Assembly: GCF_017876155.1 (NCBI RefSeq)
Contig: NZ_JAGINP010000004.1
Coordinates: forward strand, 309,085 to 373,084
Reading direction: 5' to 3'
DNA length: 64,000 nucleotides
Origin: Azospirillum rugosum
GTDB taxonomy: Bacteria; Pseudomonadota; Alphaproteobacteria; Azospirillales; Azospirillaceae
Made by a program: the position numbers and the translations under genes. Below, piece after piece: positions 35,501 to 50,916 of the stretch; within the stretch, counting starts at the first letter, position 1, and each line of letters opens with the position of its first letter. Under the pieces are notes generated by a model. The model saw nothing but the letters and a program-made list of their open reading frames with translations, made no database searches and was not told the origin of the DNA.

Positions 35501-36169
35501 ATGCGGATACTTTATCACCACCCCCTCAATCCCTTGTCCCGCATTGCGCGGGTGATGCTCGCCGAGAAGGGCCTTCCCTTCGAACCGGTGATCGAAAAGC
35601 CGTGGGATCGGCGCGAGGACTTCCTGCTCCTGAACCCAGCCGGCGAGCCGCCGGTGCTGGTGGAGGAGGACGGCACCGTCGTGGCCGGCGGCCTTCCCCT
35701 GCTGGAGTATCTGGAGGAGGCCTACCCCGACCTGCCTCTGATGCCGCGGGAGATCGTGGCGCGCGCGGAGGTGCGGCGCATCGTTGCCTGGTTCGTCCAG
35801 AAGTTCGACCGCGAGGTGACGGAGAATCTGGTCGGCGAGAAGCTGATCAAGCGCCTCTCCGGCCAGGGCCACCCGTTCGCCCCGGCGATCCGGGCGGGCT
35901 TGGCGAACATCCAGTACCACATGGAATACATCGCCTTCCTGTCGGAGCGGCGCTCCTGGCTCGCCGGGCCGCACTTCACCGTCGCGGACATCGCGGCGGC
36001 GGCGGCGCTGTCCTGCGTCGACTATGTGGACAACGTCCCGTGGGACAAGGTGCCGGAGGCCAAGGACTGGTACGCCCGCATCAAGTCGCGCCCCAGTTTC
36101 CGCTCCCTGCTCGCCGACAACATCCCCGGCTGCCCCCCACCCCGCCATTACGCCGATCTGGATTTCTGA
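35501..36169 (+). CDS. Glutathione S-transferase family protein
   Basis: A 222-residue two-domain GST. The thioredoxin-like N-terminus has MRILYHHPLNPLSRIARVML with Ser as candidate catalytic residue, NPAGEPPVLVEEDG (cis-Pro) and the gamma-Glu-binding EYLEE. The helical C-domain includes SWLAGPHFTVADIAAAAALS (N-capping box). No good ribosome-binding site precedes the ATG. The 100-base gap from the GNAT gene has no terminator. Confidence 0.85.
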   Translation: MRILYHHPLNPLSRIARVMLAEKGLPFEPVIEKPWDRREDFLLLNPAGEPPVLVEEDGTVVAGGLPLLEYLEEAYPDLPLMPREIVARAEVRRIVAWFVQKFDREVTENLVGEKLIKRLSGQGHPFAPAIRAGLANIQYHMEYIAFLSERRSWLAGPHFTVADIAAAAALSCVDYVDNVPWDKVPEAKDWYARIKSRPSFRSLLADNIPGCPPPRHYADLDF

Positions 36170-36288
36170 GCCGGCCGGCCGCCGCGTTGACAGCGGAACC
36201 CTTCCGGCATACAACCGTACAGAGATCAGCCCGCCCGAGTTTCCCCAGCCGAGTTCCCAGGCCGACACCTCCCCCGAAGGACGCCCGC

Positions 36289-36651
36289 ATGGCCACGCCC
36301 CCGCGTTTTCCCACAAAGCCCCCGGGCCCCCTGGGCGAGCGCGCGTCCGCGGCCCGCGGCAGGGACTATGCCACCAAGGACTCCGTCATCGAGGCCATCG
36401 ACACGCTCGGCCGCGCCATCGACGGCCGTTTCGCAACCGTCGACCACCGCCTTGCAAACCTGGAAAAGGGACAGGAGGCGCTCGAAACGCGCCTGGACCG
36501 CGTCGAAACGCGCCTGGACCGTGTGGAAACACGCCTGACGAACCTGGAGGTCGGGCAGGAATCCATCGTCCGCGTGATGAACGAGAACCACGCAGAACTG
36601 AACCGCAAGATCGAACTGATCCTGACGGCGATCACCCCACAGCCGCGCTGA
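36289..36651 (+). CDS. Small coiled-coil protein
   Basis: A 120-residue hydrophilic protein. After a Pro-rich start (MATPPRFPTKPPGP) most of it is predicted coiled coil, with an exact heptad repeat ETRLDRVETRLDRVETRL encoded by 21-base DNA repeats at about 36486-36535. No signal or membrane segment. Such proteins are often hypothetical; scaffold or phage-like roles are possible but unsupported. Confidence 0.6.
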   Translation: MATPPRFPTKPPGPLGERASAARGRDYATKDSVIEAIDTLGRAIDGRFATVDHRLANLEKGQEALETRLDRVETRLDRVETRLTNLEVGQESIVRVMNENHAELNRKIELILTAITPQPR

Positions 36652-36663
36652 CGCCCGCGTTCG

Positions 36664-37572
36664 TTACGGCTTGGCCGGCTTGTCTGTTCCGCCTTTGGCG
36701 TCCGGAGCCTTGTCGGCGTTGGGGCCGGCCTTGGGGCCGGCCTTGGGTGCCTGCGCCGCCTGGTATTTGGCAGCGCGGTCCAGGTTGATCTGCGCGGTCC
36801 GCGCCGCCGACGTGTCCGGGGCGAGCCGCTGGACAAGCTGCCAATCGTCCTTGGCGGCGGCGACATTGCCGACCTGCGCCTTGATGTTGCCGCGCAGCAA
36901 GATGGCGTCCGGGTCGTTCGGCTTCAGCTGCAACGCCTGGTCGATGTCGGCGATGGCCTGCCGGTCGTTGGCCAGCGCCTTGTGCGCTCCCGCCCGGTAG
37001 AGATAGGCGTCGGCCCGCTTCGGGTCCTTGGCAAGGGCCGTGTCGAGGTCGGCGATGGCGTCCCAGTAGCGCTCCGCCTCGCCGCGGGCGAAGGCCCGGT
37101 CGATGTAGAGGTCCACGTCGTTGGGCTGACGCTCCAGCGCCTGGCTGTACAGCCGCTCCGCCCGCGCGTCGTCGCCGGCGCGCAGCCAAGCCCAGCCGGC
37201 GCGGCCGAGGAGGGACGCGGCCGCCTTCGGATCGTCCTTGCCGAGGGCCGGCACCAGCTCCTCCAGCCGCGCGCCGGCGGCCTTGAAGTCGCCCTTGTGG
37301 AACAGCGCCAGCGCCTGGCACAGCCGCGCGAGGTCGCCGCCGCCCCGGTCCTGCCAGGTCAGCGCGCTTTCGAACGCTTCCGACGGCTTGCGCTCGGCCA
37401 GGGTGAGGCAGGCTTGCAATTCCCTGTTGTGGTCGATGCCCCGACTGGCAGCGGCGGGGTCGGACGCGGCGGCGGCCGTGCCCGCGACCGTGCCCGCGGT
37501 GAGGAGCGCGAGGCCGGCGGCGAACGCCTTGGCGAGAACCTTGGCCGGAACGTAAGCGTTGCGTTGGGTCAT
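36664..37572 (-). CDS. Secreted TPR-repeat protein
   Basis: A 302-residue protein with an N-terminal signal peptide (AKAFAAGLALLTAGTVAGTAAA). About five tetratricopeptide repeats follow, for instance ARAERLYSQALERQPNDVDL and RYWDAIADLDTALAKDPKRA. The Lys/Gly/Asp-rich C-terminal tail is low-complexity. TPRs bind proteins; the partner is unknown. The start at 37572 gives the signal peptide. It is divergent from the epimerase-like gene 64 bases away. Confidence 0.78.
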   Translation of the reverse strand: MTQRNAYVPAKVLAKAFAAGLALLTAGTVAGTAAAASDPAAASRGIDHNRELQACLTLAERKPSEAFESALTWQDRGGGDLARLCQALALFHKGDFKAAGARLEELVPALGKDDPKAAASLLGRAGWAWLRAGDDARAERLYSQALERQPNDVDLYIDRAFARGEAERYWDAIADLDTALAKDPKRADAYLYRAGAHKALANDRQAIADIDQALQLKPNDPDAILLRGNIKAQVGNVAAAKDDWQLVQRLAPDTSAARTAQINLDRAAKYQAAQAPKAGPKAGPNADKAPDAKGGTDKPAKP

Positions 37573-37636
37573 GACGCCTTTACACTCCGCCATTGCCGCC
37601 TTGGACGCAAGGTTTCGACGCAAGGATTCGAGAACG

Positions 37637-38518
37637 ATGCCCGCACCCCGTCTGTTCGTCTTCGGCCTGGGCTTCACCGCGCGCGTGTTCGCCGAGGCGC
37701 TGAAAGCCGAGGGCTGGCGGGTCGCCGCCACCTGCCGCAGCGAAGACAAGCGCGCCGCGCTGGAGGCCGAGGGCTTTGATGCCTTCCTGTTCGACCGCGG
37801 CCGTCCGCTGGCCGACGCCAGGGCGGCGCTGGACGGCACGACCCACCTGCTGGTCAGCGTGCCGCCGGACGAGAAGGGCGACCCGGTGCTGGACCAACAC
37901 GCCATGGATCTGGCCGACCTCCGCACGCTCGACTGGGCCGGCTACCTGTCCACCACCGGCGTCTACGGCGACACGAGGGGGGAGTGGGTCGGCGAGGCCG
38001 CCTGGCTGCGCCCGACCGGCGACCGGCAGAAGCGCCGCGTGGAGGCGGAGCGCGGCTGGCTGAACCTGTACCGGCAGTACGGCGTGCCGCTGCACGTCTT
38101 CCGGCTGGCCGGCATCTACGGCCCCGGCCGCAGCGCGCTGGACAACGTGCGCGACGGCACGGCCAAGCGCGTGGACAAGCCGGGGCAGGTCTTCAGCCGC
38201 ATCCACGTGGAGGACATCGCCGGCACGCTGCGGGCTTCCATGGCGCAGCCGACCCTGGGTGCGGTCTACAACGTCGCCGACGACCTGCCCTCCCCCTCGC
38301 ACGAGGTGGTCGCCTACGCCTGCGACTTGCTGAAGGTGGAACCCCCGCCGCTCGTGCCGTTCGAGAAGGCCGACCTGTCACCGATGGCCGCGAGCTTCTA
38401 CGCGGATTGCCGGCGCGTGAAGAACGACCGCATCAAGCGGCAGCTTGGGGTGGAATTGAAGTACCCCGATTACCGGGCCGGGCTGGACGCGCAATTCGCC
38501 GCGGAACAGGGCCATTGA
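37637..38518 (+). CDS. SDR/NAD-dependent epimerase-like protein
   Basis: A 293-residue extended SDR of the YeeZ-like type. The nucleotide-binding start is MPAPRLFVFGLGFTARVFAE, an atypical G-x-G-x-x-A. GYLSTTGVYGDTRGEWVGE contains the substrate Ser/Thr region, with Tyr of VYGD; the usual YxxxK is not obvious, as in other YeeZ proteins. FRLAGIYGPGRSALDNVRDG follows. The function of this family is not established. It precedes dnaN by 249 bases. Confidence 0.8.
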   Translation: MPAPRLFVFGLGFTARVFAEALKAEGWRVAATCRSEDKRAALEAEGFDAFLFDRGRPLADARAALDGTTHLLVSVPPDEKGDPVLDQHAMDLADLRTLDWAGYLSTTGVYGDTRGEWVGEAAWLRPTGDRQKRRVEAERGWLNLYRQYGVPLHVFRLAGIYGPGRSALDNVRDGTAKRVDKPGQVFSRIHVEDIAGTLRASMAQPTLGAVYNVADDLPSPSHEVVAYACDLLKVEPPPLVPFEKADLSPMAASFYADCRRVKNDRIKRQLGVELKYPDYRAGLDAQFAAEQGH

Positions 38519-38665
38519 GCCGGATTTGGCCCCTCTTCGGGACCCGAGTCGGCTCCGAATCCGCCCTTCCTGCGCGCGTCTCCCGCCCCCCTTTCCGCGC
38601 CGAAACACGGATTTTCCGCCCCATCCCCGGCCGTTCACGAATTTCGTTCGGCAAAAGCGGTGTTG

Positions 38666-38674
38666 TGGTATGAT
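38666..38674 (+). promoter_or_regulatory. Candidate extended -10 promoter of dnaN
   Basis: TGGTATGAT (TGN plus a -10 hexamer) 94 bases before dnaN. The -35 region is weak (TTCGGC at about 16 bases). Confidence 0.4.
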
Positions 38675-38767
38675 GCGCGCCCGTTCCGCGTCGTGCAAGG
38701 CGGCCGGATCGGCACCGGAAATCCTGCGAATCGCGCATAAAAACGACCTGCCGAGACGACGACCAGC

Positions 38768-39894
38768 ATGAACATCATCATCGAACGCGCCGCCCTTCTT
38801 CGGTCCCTGGGTCACGTGCAGAGTGTGGTGGAGCGCAGGAACACCATTCCGATCCTGTCCAACGTCCTGTTGAAGGCGAGCGACGGCGAGCTGTCGCTGG
38901 CCGCCACCGACATGGACCTTGAGATCGTCGAGACGGTGCCGGCCAGCGTCGCCCGCCCGGGCGGCACCACCGCCCCGGCCCACACGCTGTACGACATCGT
39001 CCGCAAGCTGCCGGACGGCAGCCAGGTGGAGCTGGACATCGGCGGCGACGGCACGATCCTGACGCTGCGCGCCGGCCGGTCGCAGTTCAAGCTGTCCTGC
39101 CTGCCGATGGAGGACTTCCCGCAGTTGTCCGGCGGCGACCTGCCGCACCGCTTCGACCTGACGGCGAGCGACCTGCGCGCGCTGGTGGACCGCACCCGCT
39201 TCGCCATCTCCACGGAAGAGACGCGCTACTACCTCAACGGCATCTACCTGCACGCCGCCAAGGCCAAGGCCGGCGGGGCTGAGCTGCCGGTGCTGCGCGC
39301 CGTGGCGACCGACGGGCACCGTCTGGCCCGCGTGGAGATGCCGCTTCCGGACGGCGCCTCGGGCATCCCGGGCGTGATCGTGCCGCGCAAGACGGTGAAC
39401 GAGATCCGCAAGCTGATCGACGAGGCGGCCGACCGCATCGAGCTGTCGCTGTCGGACAACAAGATCCGCTTCGCCTTCGATTCGGTCGTCGTGACGTCGA
39501 AGCTGATCGACGGCACCTTCCCGGATTACGAGCGGGTCATTCCGGTCGGCAACGACAAGACCATGGAGGTGGACGCCAAGCTGTTCGCCGCCGCCGTGGA
39601 CCGCGTCGCCACCATCTCCACCGAGAAGAGCCGGGCCGTGAAGCTGTCGCTGACCCGCGGCACGCTGACCCTGTCGGCCACCAGCCCCGAAGCCGGCAGC
39701 GCCACGGAGGAGCTGGAGGTCAATTACCAGGAAGGCCCCCTGGAAATCGGCTTCAACTCTCGCTATCTCCTTGATATCACGCAGCAGATCGAGGGCGAAG
39801 GCGCCCGCTTCTCGCTGGCGGACGCGGCCTCCCCGACCATCATCCGCGACGTCGCGGACGGTACCGCGTTGTACGTGTTGATGCCGATGCGTGT

Positions 39895-39898
<4 letters not shown>
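38768..39898 (+). CDS. dnaN: DNA polymerase III beta sliding clamp
   Basis: A 376-residue clamp that dimerises into a ring and holds polymerase III on DNA. Three beta-clamp domains are seen, starting MNIIIERAALLRSLGHVQSV, with TRYYLNGIYLHA, VATDGHRLARVEMPLP and the C-terminal LYVLMPMRV typical of DnaN. It starts the dnaN-recF-gyrB cluster; the usual neighbour dnaA is not present on the upstream side. The stop overlaps the recF GTG. Confidence 0.97.
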
Positions 39899-43795
<3,897 letters not shown>

Positions 43796-43847
43796 ATGTG
43801 GCCTGTTCTGTTTCGACCCATAAAGTGGGACTCGGGACGCATAATAT

Positions 43848-43885
43848 GAAATGGGCGGAACCCCGAGGTTCCGCCCATTTCATTT
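43848..43885 (+). terminator. Rho-independent terminator of gyrB
   Basis: GAAATGGGCGGAACC-CCGA-GGTTCCGCCCATTTC, a perfect 15-base stem followed by ATTT. It could act in both directions, serving also the convergent small gene. Confidence 0.92.
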
Positions 43886-43921
43886 GGTCGGGCATCACGT
43901 GACTCGTCGCATTACGAAAAC

Positions 43922-44143
43922 CTACCCATGTCCGCTCCATCCCGCGACGGCGGCGTGCAGGGCCTGTTCGGCGGCGGCCATGGCGCCGCTCAAGCCTTTG
44001 CACGAACCGCTCGCCAAGTTGTCTTCCGGCGCCGTGACCAGCCATTTCCAGTCCGTCTCGCCAAGCCACACCACGGCCACACATTGTCCCAGGACGAGGC
44101 GGCGGGTGGTGCCGGCGCTGTCGGCCAGCCACGTGCATTGCAT
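43922..44143 (-). CDS. Small protein, unknown, downstream of the GH1 gene
   Basis: A 73-residue protein without recognised domain, rich in Ala and Trp (VVWLGETDWKWLVTA, AAAEQALHAAVAG). The ATG is 14 bases from the GH1 stop on the same strand, and the purine-rich sequence AGGAAAGGG spanning the GH1 stop could be its ribosome-binding site, suggesting translational coupling. No signal peptide. Confidence 0.5.
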   Translation of the reverse strand: MQCTWLADSAGTTRRLVLGQCVAVVWLGETDWKWLVTAPEDNLASGSCKGLSGAMAAAEQALHAAVAGWSGHG

Positions 44144-44156
44144 CGCGATCCCTTTC

Positions 44157-45641
44157 CTAAACCACCCTGTTTTGAGCGATGACCGCCCGGTAGAAGGACG
44201 CGCTCAGCTTCGGCGTTCGCCTCTGGCTTTCATAATCCACGTGATGCAGACCGAAGCGCGTTGCAAAGCCTTCCGCCCATTCGAAATTGTCCATCAGGCT
44301 CCACAGGAAATAGCCGCGCACCGGCACCCCCTCCGATGTGGCGCGCTGCAATTGCGTCAGATAGCTGCGCAGGAACATGACGCGGTCGGTGTCGTACACG
44401 GTTCCGTCGGGCTCCGGCATGTCCGCCGCCGCGCATCCATTCTCGGTGATGAGGATGTCCGTCGCCTTCCAGATATCGGCCAGATGGCGGGGGCCCCAGT
44501 AGAGCGCCTCGGGGCCGATCCTCAGCCACTCCGACGCCATGCGCGGATGGGACTGGGCGAAGGGCACCTCGGCGTAACCCGGCGCCGCATCGATGGCGCG
44601 CACATAGTGGGTCGGCGTGTAGACGTTGATCCCGACGAAATCGACGGGACTCGCGATCACGGCCAGATCGTCGGCGGTGACGGCCGGGGCATCCGCGCCG
44701 GCCGTCGCGAGGTAGGCATCGGTGTACCGGCCTTCCATCATCACCGTCAAACAGCCGGCGTTGCGCTCGCGCGTCGCCAGCGCGGCCGCACGGATGTGCT
44801 CGGGCGTCTCGATCACCGGCACGCAGACGGCCATGCTCTCCGCCGGCCCCACCATCGTCCCCGGTCGCCCATGCGCGCGGATCGCCCGCACGGCCAGACC
44901 GTGGCCCAGCACGGCGTGATGCCGCACCTGGTTCAGCCGGCCGGGCGGCAGTGTGAGACCGGGCGCATGCACCCCCGTGCCATAGCCAAGCTCCACGAAG
45001 GCGGAGATTTCGTTGGTGGTGATGAAACGGCGGACCCGGTCGCTGAGCCGTTCGGCGGCGCAGCCGGCGTAGTCCGCGAAGGCCTTGGCCGTGTCCCGCG
45101 ACTCCCAGCCGCCGCGATCCTGCAAGGCCTGCGGCAGGTCCCAGTGGTAGAGCGTCGGGAAGGGCTCGATGCCGTTGGCCAGCAGTTCGTCGATCAGCCG
45201 GTCGTAGAAGTCCAGGCCCTTCGGGTTCGGAACGCCTGTGCCCTGCGGGAACAGGCGGGGCCAGGCGATCGAGAAGCGGTAAGCCTTCGCGCCCAGGTCG
45301 CGGATCATCGCCACATCCTCCCGATGGCGGTGGAAGTGGTCGGCACTCACGTCGGCCGTGTCGTTGTCGCGCACCTTTCCGGGCGTGTGCGCAAAGCGGT
45401 CCCAGATGGACGGTCCGCGGCCATCCTCCCCGACGGCCCCTTCGACCTGGTAGGCGGAGGTGGCCGTGCCCCAGAGGAACCCGTCCGGGAACCGGCGCGC
45501 GGTCTCCGGGTGGATCGTGGTTTGGCCGCCCGGCCGTGCGTCGGCGGCGCTGGCCCGGGCGGACAGGCCGAGCGCGGTCAGCCCGGCGATCTTGCCGAAC
45601 GCGCGCCGGGTCCACCGGTTGAGCATGGGCCGTGTGAGCAT
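44157..45641 (-). CDS. Tat-exported glycoside hydrolase family 1 (beta-glucosidase-like)
   Basis: A protein of about 494 residues. A twin-arginine signal (TRRAFGKIAGLTALGLSARA) is followed by a complete GH1 barrel: FPDGFLWGTATSAYQVEGAV, AYRFSIAWPRLFPQGTG and TLYHWDLPQALQDRGGW. The acid/base region reads FITTNEISAF where TFNEP is usual, but the Glu is kept. The nucleophile motif is ILITENGCA, and the end motif GYFLWSLMDNFEWAEGF is intact. It should hydrolyse beta-glucosides in the periplasm. Most bacterial GH1 enzymes are cytoplasmic, so the Tat signal is notable. The start could also be the ATG five codons further in. Confidence 0.9.
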   Translation of the reverse strand: MLTRPMLNRWTRRAFGKIAGLTALGLSARASAADARPGGQTTIHPETARRFPDGFLWGTATSAYQVEGAVGEDGRGPSIWDRFAHTPGKVRDNDTADVSADHFHRHREDVAMIRDLGAKAYRFSIAWPRLFPQGTGVPNPKGLDFYDRLIDELLANGIEPFPTLYHWDLPQALQDRGGWESRDTAKAFADYAGCAAERLSDRVRRFITTNEISAFVELGYGTGVHAPGLTLPPGRLNQVRHHAVLGHGLAVRAIRAHGRPGTMVGPAESMAVCVPVIETPEHIRAAALATRERNAGCLTVMMEGRYTDAYLATAGADAPAVTADDLAVIASPVDFVGINVYTPTHYVRAIDAAPGYAEVPFAQSHPRMASEWLRIGPEALYWGPRHLADIWKATDILITENGCAAADMPEPDGTVYDTDRVMFLRSYLTQLQRATSEGVPVRGYFLWSLMDNFEWAEGFATRFGLHHVDYESQRRTPKLSASFYRAVIAQNRVV

Positions 45642-45800
45642 GGGCGATCGCTCGCTTGTGTGCGGGCCGGGCAGCAGGGCCAGGGCCGGCACAGTTTAGA
45701 CGGCCCCAGGGCGTTTCCACGCCGGCTCATTCGGCTATGGGCCGCCATGCCCGAGGGTGGCCGGGTGTGAACGGCGCTCGTCTCGGAGGTCGATCCACAC

Positions 45801-46598
45801 CTACGGGCGCTTCAGCACGGTCAGGATGGTGACGGGCTTCGCACTGTCCAGCGCCCGACGCATTGCCCCCTCGTCGGTGAAGCGACCGCGCAGGAGGCGA
45901 CCCTCGCAAAGCACCTCGACGCGGTCGGCGGCGAAGGGCCAGGGATCGACGACCAGATCCGCCGGGTTACCGGACGGTGAGCGAAGGCGGACCTCCGTCC
46001 GGGCCTCGCCGGCGGTCGGCACATTGGGAATCCGCGCTTCATCGGTGAGACCCCATCCGATTTCCAGCGACATGCGGTCCACGGCGGCGACGAGCAATCG
46101 GTTGCGCTCGACCGCCTGCGGGGAGAGAGCCGTTGCATAACGCGGGTTGTCCGACAGCGCCTCGATGCAGGCGCGTTGAAAGCGGTGCTGGTCATCCAGG
46201 AAGCGGCGAACCAGCGCAGCATCCTCCGTCGTCGCCTTGGCGAAATCGAAGAAGCTGCCGTAGATCGTGTCGGCGTGCAGCGAGACGAGGAGAGCCGGAT
46301 AGCGCCCGAACGCAAGCGCGCGCTGCACGCCATCCGTCCAAAGCCCGGTGTGGATGGCGGCGCCAAGCTCCTGGAAGCTGTGCGGGCGGGCCGTCTGCGG
46401 GTTCAACGTCGGTGCGGCCTCCCATGACAGCCAACCGATGTCGTGCAGTTCCGCCCCGAGGCAGACCTCCTCGTAGGGCGTAGCCGGGGCGAAGGTCCCG
46501 TTGCCCCAGGCGCGGAGCAACTGGCCCGAAAGCCAGGCATGGCTCGGCTGCGGGATGGCGATCGCATCGTCGCCGACGTCGCGAAACAGCATCGTCAA
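45801..46598 (-). CDS. DUF3891 family protein
   Basis: A 265-residue protein of the DUF3891 family. Recognised by IPQPSHAWLSGQLLRAWGNG near the start, the paired-His region LGAELHDIGW, and VSLHADTIYG. The His and Asp residues suggest an HD-like metal site, but I know of no assigned activity. It is co-directional with the small gene and chrA upstream (21-base gap), so it may belong to the chrB-chrA transcript. Confidence 0.8.
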   Translation of the reverse strand: MTMLFRDVGDDAIAIPQPSHAWLSGQLLRAWGNGTFAPATPYEEVCLGAELHDIGWLSWEAAPTLNPQTARPHSFQELGAAIHTGLWTDGVQRALAFGRYPALLVSLHADTIYGSFFDFAKATTEDAALVRRFLDDQHRFQRACIEALSDNPRYATALSPQAVERNRLLVAAVDRMSLEIGWGLTDEARIPNVPTAGEARTEVRLRSPSGNPADLVVDPWPFAADRVEVLCEGRLLRGRFTDEGAMRRALDSAKPVTILTVLKRP

Positions 46599-46619
46599 TT
46601 CCCCAAGATCATGACCGGC

Positions 46620-46814
46620 TCAAGAGCCCAAAATGGCCCGGCCGGCCTGTGGCGCCCTCGGCTCGGCAGGCTGGACCGAAGCGTCCTTGGGCTCCGCTGG
46701 TGCGGCAGGGACGGACTCCTCGTCGTCCTCATTCTCCGGAATGCGGCCCAGGCAGGACCCGTCAGGGCGAGCGAAGGGCGGCAGGGGCTGGGGTGCGGGC
46801 CGGTGAGACGTCAT
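46620..46814 (-). CDS. Small Pro/Ala/Glu-rich protein
   Basis: A 64-residue protein without recognised domain, starting MTSHRPAPQPLPPF and containing an acidic stretch (ENEDDEESVP). GGGAGG lies 8 bases upstream of the ATG, which is the main support for it being real. It lies between chrA and the DUF3891 gene on the same strand. It is likely disordered; the function is unknown. Confidence 0.55.
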   Translation of the reverse strand: MTSHRPAPQPLPPFARPDGSCLGRIPENEDDEESVPAAPAEPKDASVQPAEPRAPQAGRAILGS

Positions 46815-46876
46815 GGTGCATCCTCCCTTCGTCAGAACATTGTCCACGCGGCATCGTTGCGGAGGAATGCGGAAAA

Positions 46877-48301
<1,425 letters not shown>

Positions 48302-48311
48302 CGGGGTCTCC

Positions 48312-49313
48312 TCAGTCGCGCGTTTTGCAGAAATAACCGTAGAGATCCTCGAACACCGCGCCGCCGCGCTCCAGGCGCCGCTCGTCGTCGTCCGTGGCGG
48401 CGGCGATGCCGGAGAGCAGCTTGCGGATGCCCGCCGCCTCCTCGCGCTGGAACTTGCCGTCCTTCAGGTCGATGTCGTGGACGATCTCGGCGATCGCCCG
48501 AAGCGCCCCGTCCGGCGGCGCCAGCTTGGCCAGCAGGACCTCGAAGGTGCAATGGTCGCCCTCATGCGTGAACTCCGCCTCGAACATGTCGAAGCCCAGT
48601 TCGCCGGGTTCCGGCACATAGCCCTTGTCCGGCACGAACTTGAAGCGGGCCTCCGGGTCGATGAACCGGCGGATCAGCCACGCCGAGGCGATGCGGTCCA
48701 CCTGCACGCCGCGGTGCGTCACCCAGGTCCGCCCTTTCAGGTCCCCGACCGCCTTGGCGTCCAAGGTCGTCTCCTCCTCGCCCAGGCCACGCTCGGCCTC
48801 AGCGAGCCGGGCCTCGATCCCGGCCAGCAGTCCCTCCACCGGCTCCCGGCCGCCCGCGCCGAAGAAGTCGATGGCGACGATTTCCGCCAGCCGCCGCCGC
48901 AGCCGGGCCGCCTGGACCCGGACCTCGCCCTTCCGCCCGCTCCACGCCTGCGGCCCGGCGGCAAGGACCTCGGCCACTCCACGGGCATCGGTGGCCAGCG
49001 CCTCGTAATCGGCGTCGCGCGCCCGGTCGAACAGCGCCCGGACCTCCCGGTCGGTCAGCCCGTCGATGAACCGCGCCTCGAACACCGCAGCCTCCCCGCC
49101 GCCCTCGTTGATCTCGCGCAGCAGCCACTGGAAATCCTCCCGTGCCTGCTCCCCGGCGGGCAGGGCGTAGAGCGAGTTCTTGATGCCCACCGCCCCCAAC
49201 GCCTGGAGGCGGCGCCAGACCTTCACGCGGAAGTACGCGGGCTTCGGCGGCAGCTGATGGGCCAGCAGCAGCCAGGCGTACCGGGAGTCCGAGGTGGTGG
49301 GTGCGTCGCTCAT
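48312..49313 (-). CDS. chrB: Chromate resistance protein ChrB
   Basis: A 333-residue ChrB. The N-terminal half (SRYAWLLLAHQLPPKPAYFR, LGAVGIKNSLYALPAGEQAR) resembles a winged-helix-like regulatory domain. The C-terminal half (TWVTHRGVQVDRIASAWLIR, RFIDPEARFKFVPDKGYVPE, FTHEGDHCTFEVLLA) is the ChrB_C domain. ChrB is a chromate-responsive regulator of chrA in studied systems. The ATG at 49313 is used. Repeats of ACCTGTATC directly upstream could be its own operator. Confidence 0.9.
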   Translation of the reverse strand: MSDAPTTSDSRYAWLLLAHQLPPKPAYFRVKVWRRLQALGAVGIKNSLYALPAGEQAREDFQWLLREINEGGGEAAVFEARFIDGLTDREVRALFDRARDADYEALATDARGVAEVLAAGPQAWSGRKGEVRVQAARLRRRLAEIVAIDFFGAGGREPVEGLLAGIEARLAEAERGLGEEETTLDAKAVGDLKGRTWVTHRGVQVDRIASAWLIRRFIDPEARFKFVPDKGYVPEPGELGFDMFEAEFTHEGDHCTFEVLLAKLAPPDGALRAIAEIVHDIDLKDGKFQREEAAGIRKLLSGIAAATDDDERRLERGGAVFEDLYGYFCKTRD

Positions 49314-49318
49314 CAGCC

Positions 49319-49358
49319 ACCTGTATCTCAGCGATACCGGCAACGCAACACCTGTATC
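49319..49358. promoter_or_regulatory. Repeated ACCTGTATC and a GTATC-N5-GATAC dyad upstream of chrB
   Basis: ACCTGTATC occurs at 49319 and again at 49350, 31 bases apart (three helical turns). The first is part of the dyad GTATC-TCAGC-GATAC (49323-49337). The nearness to the chrB start suggests autoregulation by ChrB, which is inference. Confidence 0.4.
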
Positions 49359-49370
49359 CCCACATGGCCG

Positions 49371-49569
49371 GGCGTGCCGCCCGCCAACGTCGGCCGCGTC
49401 TTCACACCCTTCTTCACCACGGCGCGCGGAAGCGGAGGCACCGGCCTCGGCCTCGCCATCGCGCGCGGGTTCTCCGCCAGCGCATGGCAGAGCCATCGAC
49501 CTGCTCCCTTCCGAGCGCGGCGCCCTGTTCGAGGTCAGGCTACGCCGGCCGGGCGTGGGAAGTTTCTGA
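49371..49569 (+). pseudogene. C-terminal remnant of a histidine kinase
   Basis: In one frame PPANVGRVFTPFFTTARGSG continues into GGTGLGLAIARGF, the F- and G2-boxes of a HATPase_c domain. In another frame HGRAIDLLPSERGALFEVRL follows, the usual last strands. A small deletion joins the frames. Everything upstream of the F-box (sensor, His domain) is missing. It is on the opposite strand to the intact kinase at 50.9-52.6 kb and ends four bases from the regulator gene stop, so it is convergent with that system. Confidence 0.7.
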
Positions 49570-49572
49570 ACC

Positions 49573-50912
<1,340 letters not shown>

Positions 50913-50916
<4 letters not shown>

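Noticed and set aside
38519..38767. Possible replication origin upstream of dnaN
   Set aside because: No TTATNCACA-like DnaA boxes and no AT-rich unwinding region were seen; dnaA is absent.
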